This document shows, one piece after another, positions 59,972 to 64,000 of a DNA stretch of 64,000 nt. The stretch comes from Sphingobium sp. (GTDB taxonomy: Bacteria > Pseudomonadota > Alphaproteobacteria > Sphingomonadales > Sphingomonadaceae): contig JAHFPV010000010.1 of the NCBI GenBank assembly GCA_023266575.1, forward strand, positions 62,001-126,000, read 5' to 3'. The first letter of the stretch is position 1; each line of letters starts with the position of its first letter. Made by a program: the position numbers and the translations under genes. The notes under the pieces are model-generated. The model searched no databases, was not told where the DNA came from, and saw nothing but the letters and a program-made list of their open reading frames with translations.

Positions 59972-60823
59972 TCACACCGCCGTGGCGCGGGCGAAGGCGA
60001 TGTAGAGCGCGCGCAGCCGCATCGCGACCGGGCCGGGCGTGCCGCTGCCGATGATCTGGCCGTCGATGGTGACGACCGACTGGCACAGGGTCGATGCGCT
60101 GGTGATGAACGCCTCTTTCGCGGACAGCGCTTCCGCGACGGTAAAGGGACGGCGGATCACGGCCAGTCCGCTTTCGGCGGCCAAAGCGGTCAGCGCGTCG
60201 CCAGTGCAGCCTGCCAGCACCGCCTGACTATAGGGGCGGGTGATGATGCCTTCGTCGGTGACGATGAAGGCGGTGGAGGAAGCGCCTTCGGTGACGAAGC
60301 CGTCCTCGACCAGCCAGGCCTCCTGCGCGCCCGCGTCGCGCGCGGCCTGCTTGGCCATTGCCTGGGCCAGCAGGCCAGTGCTTTTGATGTCGCGCCGTTT
60401 CCAGCGCAGGTCGGGCATCGTGGCAACCGCGATGCCGGTGGTGACGGCGGGCAAGTTCAGGAATGGCTTGTCCTGCACGAACAGGAAGAGGGTCGGCGCG
60501 GTATCGGGCGATGGCAGAAAGTCGCGGGTCGCGTCCGCGCCACGGGTGAGCTGGAGATAGACCAGCCCTTCATGGAGCGCATTGCGGGCGACGAGCTGCT
60601 TCTGCACCGCCTCAATCTCGGCAAGGCTGAGCGGCAGGCGGATGCCAAGCGCATCGGCAGAGCGTTGCAGCCGGGCGAGATGGCTGGCGCTGTCGACCAG
60701 CCCGCCATCGATCACCGCGGCGACCTCATAAATGCCGTCGGCAAACAGGAAACCGCGATCCAGCGGCGAGATCCGCGCCTGATCGAGCGGCAGAAAGGCA
60801 CCATTGAGAAAGGCGATCGACAT
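59972..60823 (-). CDS. D-amino acid aminotransferase (class IV aminotransferase)
   Basis: A 283-residue PLP enzyme of fold class IV. LDRGFLFADGIYEVAAVIDG near the start, a central WKRRDIKSTGLLAQAMAKQAARDAGAQEAWLVEDGFVTEGASSTAFIV (catalytic Lys147 and the E-x-G-SS-F phosphate-binding region) and EALSAKEAFITSASTLCQSVVTIDG are typical of D-alanine aminotransferase. It interconverts D-amino acids and 2-oxo acids, for example D-Ala and D-Glu for peptidoglycan. Branched-chain or ADC-lyase functions are possible alternatives. The 279-base gap to rpoN upstream shows no gene. Confidence 0.88.
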   Translation of the reverse strand: MSIAFLNGAFLPLDQARISPLDRGFLFADGIYEVAAVIDGGLVDSASHLARLQRSADALGIRLPLSLAEIEAVQKQLVARNALHEGLVYLQLTRGADATRDFLPSPDTAPTLFLFVQDKPFLNLPAVTTGIAVATMPDLRWKRRDIKSTGLLAQAMAKQAARDAGAQEAWLVEDGFVTEGASSTAFIVTDEGIITRPYSQAVLAGCTGDALTALAAESGLAVIRRPFTVAEALSAKEAFITSASTLCQSVVTIDGQIIGSGTPGPVAMRLRALYIAFARATAV

Positions 60824-61102
60824 GAAGCGGGACGGTTCCTGAGCGGTGGATAGCCCCTGCTTTTGCCGGTCGGGCGGGCAGGGTCAAGCGGCTTGGCGGC
60901 ACATATTGCCTTGGCGCGGGGCCGGTGATGGGCGCGGAACTTCGCTAACTTCGCCCATATCGCGCATGAAGAATGGGCGCAAAGTCGGTCGTCCGCTGGT
61001 GCGGGTTGGGGAGGGGTGGACGATGGGAAGGCGCCGGGAAGCAGGTATAGCAGGGGTGAGGGTCTGTAGGACAGGGTCGATGCTCCGCCTTTGCCTTCCC
61101 GT
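60824..61102. other. Gene-free stretch between rpoN and the D-amino acid aminotransferase gene
   Basis: I see no coding frame with family likeness, no repeat of the kinds found elsewhere, and no strong terminator. The plus-strand frame at 60846-61106 is random (Arg/Gly/Trp-rich). It probably holds the promoter of the aminotransferase gene. Confidence 0.6.
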
Positions 61103-62629
61103 CTAAGCCGCCTTCCCCTGCAACGCCTTCTGCCGCCGCCTTTGCACCGATGACCCGATCCCCATCGCCTCGCGATATTTCGCGACCGTACGCCGGGCTA
61201 TGTCCATGCCCTTGGCGCGGAGCAGGTCGACGAGGGTATCGTCCGACAGGATGGCATGGGGTTCTTCGGCCATGATGAGCGTCTTGATGTGGCTCTTGAC
61301 CGCTTCGGCGGACACCGCGCCGTCGCCTTCTGCGTTGGACACGCCGCTGGTGAAGAAATATTTGAGTTCAAACTGGCCGCGCGGGCAGGAGAGATATTTG
61401 TTCGACGTCACCCGGCTGACGGTCGATTCATGCATGGCGATGGCGTCGGCGACGGTGCGCAGGGTCAGCGGTTTCAGATGCGCGACGCCCTTGCGGAAGA
61501 AATCCTCCTGTTGGCGGACGACTTCGCTGGCGACCTTGATGATCGTTTTCTGCCGCTGGTCGAGCGCCTTCACCAGCCAGTTGGCGCTGGCGAGGCAATC
61601 GGCGAGCCAGGCCTTGGCGCTCTTGTCCTGCTTGCCCGACGCCAGTTCGACATAGTAGCTGCGGTTGATGAGGACGCGGGGCAGGGTGGCGCTGTTGATC
61701 TCGATCGCCCAGCCATCGGCGGTCGGCCGCACGAACAGGTCGGGGGTGACCGGGGCGGCGCGATCGCTGGAAAAGCGCAGGCCCGGTTTGGGATCATAGC
61801 CGCGCAGCTCGCGGATCATGTCGGCCATATCCTCCTCATCCACGCCGCAGATGCGGCGCAGCTGCGGCAGCGCGCCGCGCGCCAGCAGATCGAGATTGGC
61901 GAGCAATCGGGCCATGCAGGGATCGTGGCGGTCGGCCTCCTTGGCTTGCAGGGCAAGACATTCGGACAGCGAACGCGCGCCGACCCCGGTGGGGTCGAAT
62001 GTGTGGATGACGCCCAGCACCCGTTCGACATCGCAAAGCGGCAGGCCGAGCGCATGGGCGGTTTCGAGCAGATTGGCCTCCAGATAGCCCGCCGGGTCGA
62101 TCTGGCCGATCAGCTGGCCAGCAACGATCAGGTCCATGCCGGACAGGGCGGCGCGGGCCTGATCCATCAGATGTTCCTGAAGGCTGGGTTCGGGATTGGC
62201 GAAACTGTCGAAATCGAGCGCCTCGCCGCTGCCGCCCGTCAGCGCGTCCATGCCGCTGCCAGAACCGCTACCCGTGCCATGGGCGCTGGCCATGCGATCG
62301 CCGGGGCCATCGTCGATGAAGGTTTCCGCGCCATAATCCACGTCGAGCGGGGAATCGCTGACACCCAGCCCCTGACCGATCAGATCGTCGCTTGACCCGG
62401 TTTCTGCCGAAAGCGTCGGGCGATCGACATCGCGGTCGATGCCGTCGGGCGCGGGCATATCGTCAGGCGCGCTGCCGCTGTCGAGCAGCGGGTTCTTCTC
62501 AAGCTCGCCCGCGACGAACGCCTCTATCTCCAGATTGGACAGCGCCAGCAGCTTGATCGCCTGCTGGAGCTGCGGCGTCATCACCAGCGACTGGCTCTGC
62601 CGTATGTCGAGGCGTGGACCGAGCGCCAT
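61103..62629 (-). CDS. rpoN: RNA polymerase sigma-54 factor
   Basis: A 508-residue sigma-54. The N-terminal region I starts ALGPRLDIRQSQSLVMTPQLQQAIKLLALSN, the acidic region II follows (SGSAPDDMPAPDG...GADYGAETFIDDGPG), then the core-binding LQEHLMDQARAAL and IGQIDPAGYLEANL, the HTH (LTLRTVADAIAMHESTVSRVTSNKYL) and the RpoN box ARRTVAKYRE near the end. Start at 62629 is preferred (family begins MALGPRLD); ATG 62644 is five codons upstream. lptB is directly upstream, a common alphaproteobacterial arrangement. Sigma-54 sites in this window: 10792 and 55782. Confidence 0.97.
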   Translation of the reverse strand: MALGPRLDIRQSQSLVMTPQLQQAIKLLALSNLEIEAFVAGELEKNPLLDSGSAPDDMPAPDGIDRDVDRPTLSAETGSSDDLIGQGLGVSDSPLDVDYGAETFIDDGPGDRMASAHGTGSGSGSGMDALTGGSGEALDFDSFANPEPSLQEHLMDQARAALSGMDLIVAGQLIGQIDPAGYLEANLLETAHALGLPLCDVERVLGVIHTFDPTGVGARSLSECLALQAKEADRHDPCMARLLANLDLLARGALPQLRRICGVDEEDMADMIRELRGYDPKPGLRFSSDRAAPVTPDLFVRPTADGWAIEINSATLPRVLINRSYYVELASGKQDKSAKAWLADCLASANWLVKALDQRQKTIIKVASEVVRQQEDFFRKGVAHLKPLTLRTVADAIAMHESTVSRVTSNKYLSCPRGQFELKYFFTSGVSNAEGDGAVSAEAVKSHIKTLIMAEEPHAILSDDTLVDLLRAKGMDIARRTVAKYREAMGIGSSVQRRRQKALQGKAA

Positions 62630-62674
62630 TAGAACAGGGTCCATTCAGGACAGTGAGCGCGCGCCACCATCATG

Positions 62675-63463
62675 TCAGAGCGAGAAATTCTCGCCCAGAT
62701 AGAGGCGGCGCACATCGGCATTGGCGACCAGTTCGGTCGGGCTGCCGGCAAACAGCATCTGGCCGCCATAGATGATGCAGGCGCGATCGACGATTTCGAG
62801 CGTTTCGCGCACATTATGGTCGGTGATGAGGACGCCGATGCCGCGATTTTTAAGGTCTTTGACCAGATCGCGAATGTCGGCGATGGATAGCGGGTCGATG
62901 CCCGCAAAGGGTTCGTCCAGCAGCACGATCGAAGGGTTGGCCGCCAGCGCGCGGGCGATTTCGCAGCGGCGCCGTTCGCCGCCCGACAGTGCCATCGCGG
63001 CCGAATCGCGCAGGCGGGTGAGGCCGAATTCGTCGAGCAACTGTTCCAGCCGCGCGTCGCGCGCGGCGCGATCCGGCTCGGCCAGTTCCAGCACGGCGCT
63101 GATATTCTGCGCCACGGTCAGGCCGCGAAAGATCGACGTTTCCTGCGGCAGATAGCCAAGGCCCAATATGGCGCGGCGATACATGGGTAGGCCGGTAATA
63201 TCCTGCCCGTCCAATATGATGCGGCCGCGATCGGGGCGGACCAGCCCCATGACCGAATAGAAGCAGGTCGTCTTGCCCGCGCCGTTCGGGCCGAGCAGGC
63301 CGACCACTTCGCCCTTGCCCACGGTCAGCGATACGTCGGACAGGACGACGCGCTTGTCATAGCTTTTGGCGATCGAGATGACCGACAGGCCGTCGCCCAG
63401 CTCCTGCGGGGCCAGCGGGCGGTGGTCGGCGGCGGGCCGGTCCTGGGTGGTGACGTCGTGCAT
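62675..63463 (-). CDS. lptB: LPS export ABC transporter ATP-binding protein
   Basis: A 262-residue ABC ATPase. Walker A GLLGPNGAGKTTCFY, Q-loop region YLPQETSIFRGLTVAQN, signature LSGGERRRCEIARAL, Walker B SIVLLDEPFAGIDP and H-loop ITDHNVRETL are intact, and the sequence is of the LptB type (YKSYDKRVVLSDVS-like start). It powers the LptFGC bridge that moves LPS (or sphingolipid-rich outer membranes' residual LPS system) to the outside. ATG 63463 has GGACGAG upstream; the frame's extension to 63520 is Gly-rich and not family-like. Upstream of rpoN by 45 bases. Confidence 0.95.
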   Translation of the reverse strand: MHDVTTQDRPAADHRPLAPQELGDGLSVISIAKSYDKRVVLSDVSLTVGKGEVVGLLGPNGAGKTTCFYSVMGLVRPDRGRIILDGQDITGLPMYRRAILGLGYLPQETSIFRGLTVAQNISAVLELAEPDRAARDARLEQLLDEFGLTRLRDSAAMALSGGERRRCEIARALAANPSIVLLDEPFAGIDPLSIADIRDLVKDLKNRGIGVLITDHNVRETLEIVDRACIIYGGQMLFAGSPTELVANADVRRLYLGENFSL

Positions 63464-63597
63464 GGCTCGTCCATATTTGCAGCCAAGGGGTTGACCGCCG
63501 GTAAAAATTGACCCGCCCATGGGGCAGTTGGCATTCTTTGTGCATGGGAATGCCGCCGGGGCAAGGGGGAAAATGCCGGGCGGGGGCTTCGACGCGC

Positions 63598-64000
63598 CTA
63601 GCCGCGCACGGGAAGCGCCGTCTGATATTTGGTCACCGACAGCGCAAATTGCGACGATGCGCCCGCGACCGAAGGATGTTTGAGCAGGGTGCGCATCAGG
63701 AAATGCTCATAATCGGCGACGTTTGAGGCGACAACGCGCATCAGATAATCCCACTCACCGGACATCGAATAACATTCCATCACCTGATCATGATCGCGCA
63801 CGAACATCTCAAACGCGGCAATCGAGTCGCCTGAAAAATCCTTCATCCGCACATGGCAGAAAATGGTGACATCCTGCCCCAGCAATTGCGGATCGGCCAG
63901 CCGCACCGCGCCGCGCAGCACGCCTGCCTCCTCCAGCGCCCTGACCCTGCGCCAGCAGGAGGGGCCGGTGCTGCCCACCCGTTCGGCGAGGTCCGCATTG
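63598..64000 (-). CDS. Lrp/AsnC family regulator (5' end outside window)
   Basis: The minus-strand frame is open to the window edge, so the gene continues beyond 64000. The visible 133 codons begin inside the HTH (NADLAERVGSTGPSCWRRVRALEEAGVL) and run through the ligand-binding RAM/ActR domain (TIFCHVRMKDFSGDSIAAFEMFV, VMECYSMSGEWDYLMRVVASNVADYEHFLM). Lrp-family proteins sense amino acids and control amino acid genes or, in some cases, nearby transporters. Its target is not evident here. Upstream neighbours are outside the window. Confidence 0.92.
   Translation of the reverse strand, partial: NADLAERVGSTGPSCWRRVRALEEAGVLRGAVRLADPQLLGQDVTIFCHVRMKDFSGDSIAAFEMFVRDHDQVMECYSMSGEWDYLMRVVASNVADYEHFLMRTLLKHPSVAGASSQFALSVTKYQTALPVRG

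Noticed and set aside
60846-61106. Plus-strand frame in the gap between the aminotransferase gene and rpoN
   Set aside because: Arg/Gly/Trp-rich, no ribosome binding site, no likeness to any family.

Overview
This window reads as a piece of alphaproteobacterial chromosome, most likely from the Sphingomonadaceae (Sphingobium/Sphingomonas group). Reasons: high GC with strong G/C third-position bias, a crtY-crtI-crtB carotenoid cluster, a TonB receptor paired with a beta-propeller phytase, an EL222-type LOV regulator, a DnaJ-BrkB-FabI-AroC gene string, HisZ near PurA, and many short palindromic intergenic repeats. There are no rRNA genes, CRISPR arrays, prophage genes or recognisable transposases. 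Two tRNAs (Ser-CGA, Val-UAC) are present. Genus and species cannot be fixed from the sequence alone.

Layout. 1-9.7 kb: the end of an M1 aminopeptidase, a CoA-transferase, a phytase lipoprotein divergent from a TonB receptor, DUF3606, an OPT transporter, an SGNH hydrolase and hspQ. 9.9-18 kb: tRNA-Ser, a GST, a small secreted protein behind a sigma-54-like promoter, an orphan kdpE with only the tail of kdpD left, a nitroreductase, an FAD oxidoreductase, folE, a LOV-HTH regulator and a DUF969-DUF979-DUF2891 operon. 18-28.5 kb: dapD with a HAD nucleotidase, a LOG protein, an extensin-like lipoprotein, serC-serA, hisZ, an esterase, purA and a 59-residue HTH-like protein. 28.5-35 kb: a Pr6Pr membrane protein, two dicarboxylate/amino-acid symporters on either side of a bestrophin, pdxH and an unknown outer-membrane protein. 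35-46.5 kb: dnaJ-like, brkB, fabI, aroC, an SLC13 permease, a PhzF protein, a serine hydrolase, recQ and a DUF442 protein. 46.5-54 kb: two unknown envelope proteins, the dmeR-dmeF metal-efflux pair with a readable operator, and crtY-crtI-LOG-crtB. 54-64 kb: glnK-amtB with a sigma-54 promoter, DUF924, tldD, a zinc-finger protein, tRNA-Val, a winged-helix regulator, a D-amino acid aminotransferase, rpoN, lptB and a partial Lrp-family regulator.

The most unusual content is the repeats. Two small DUF559 nuclease genes (24.4 and 38.1 kb) each sit between near-perfect terminal inverted repeats, lie between essential biosynthetic genes, and appear to take their ribosome binding sites from those repeats. 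A gene-less palindrome of the same build sits at the 5' end of crtB and supplies its start codon. A different twin palindrome at 9.2-9.36 kb supplies the start of the SGNH hydrolase and the stop of hspQ. Three further copies of a 160-180 bp repeat carry related ends. Together they suggest a family of small TIR elements, some with a nuclease gene and some without, that repeatedly land at gene borders.

Regulation visible in sequence: rpoN itself and two closely matching -24/-12 elements (glnK and the small secreted protein), an RcnR-type operator over the dmeR start codon, a candidate serC leader RNA, a dyad between folE and the LOV regulator gene, and a palindrome in front of the winged-helix gene.
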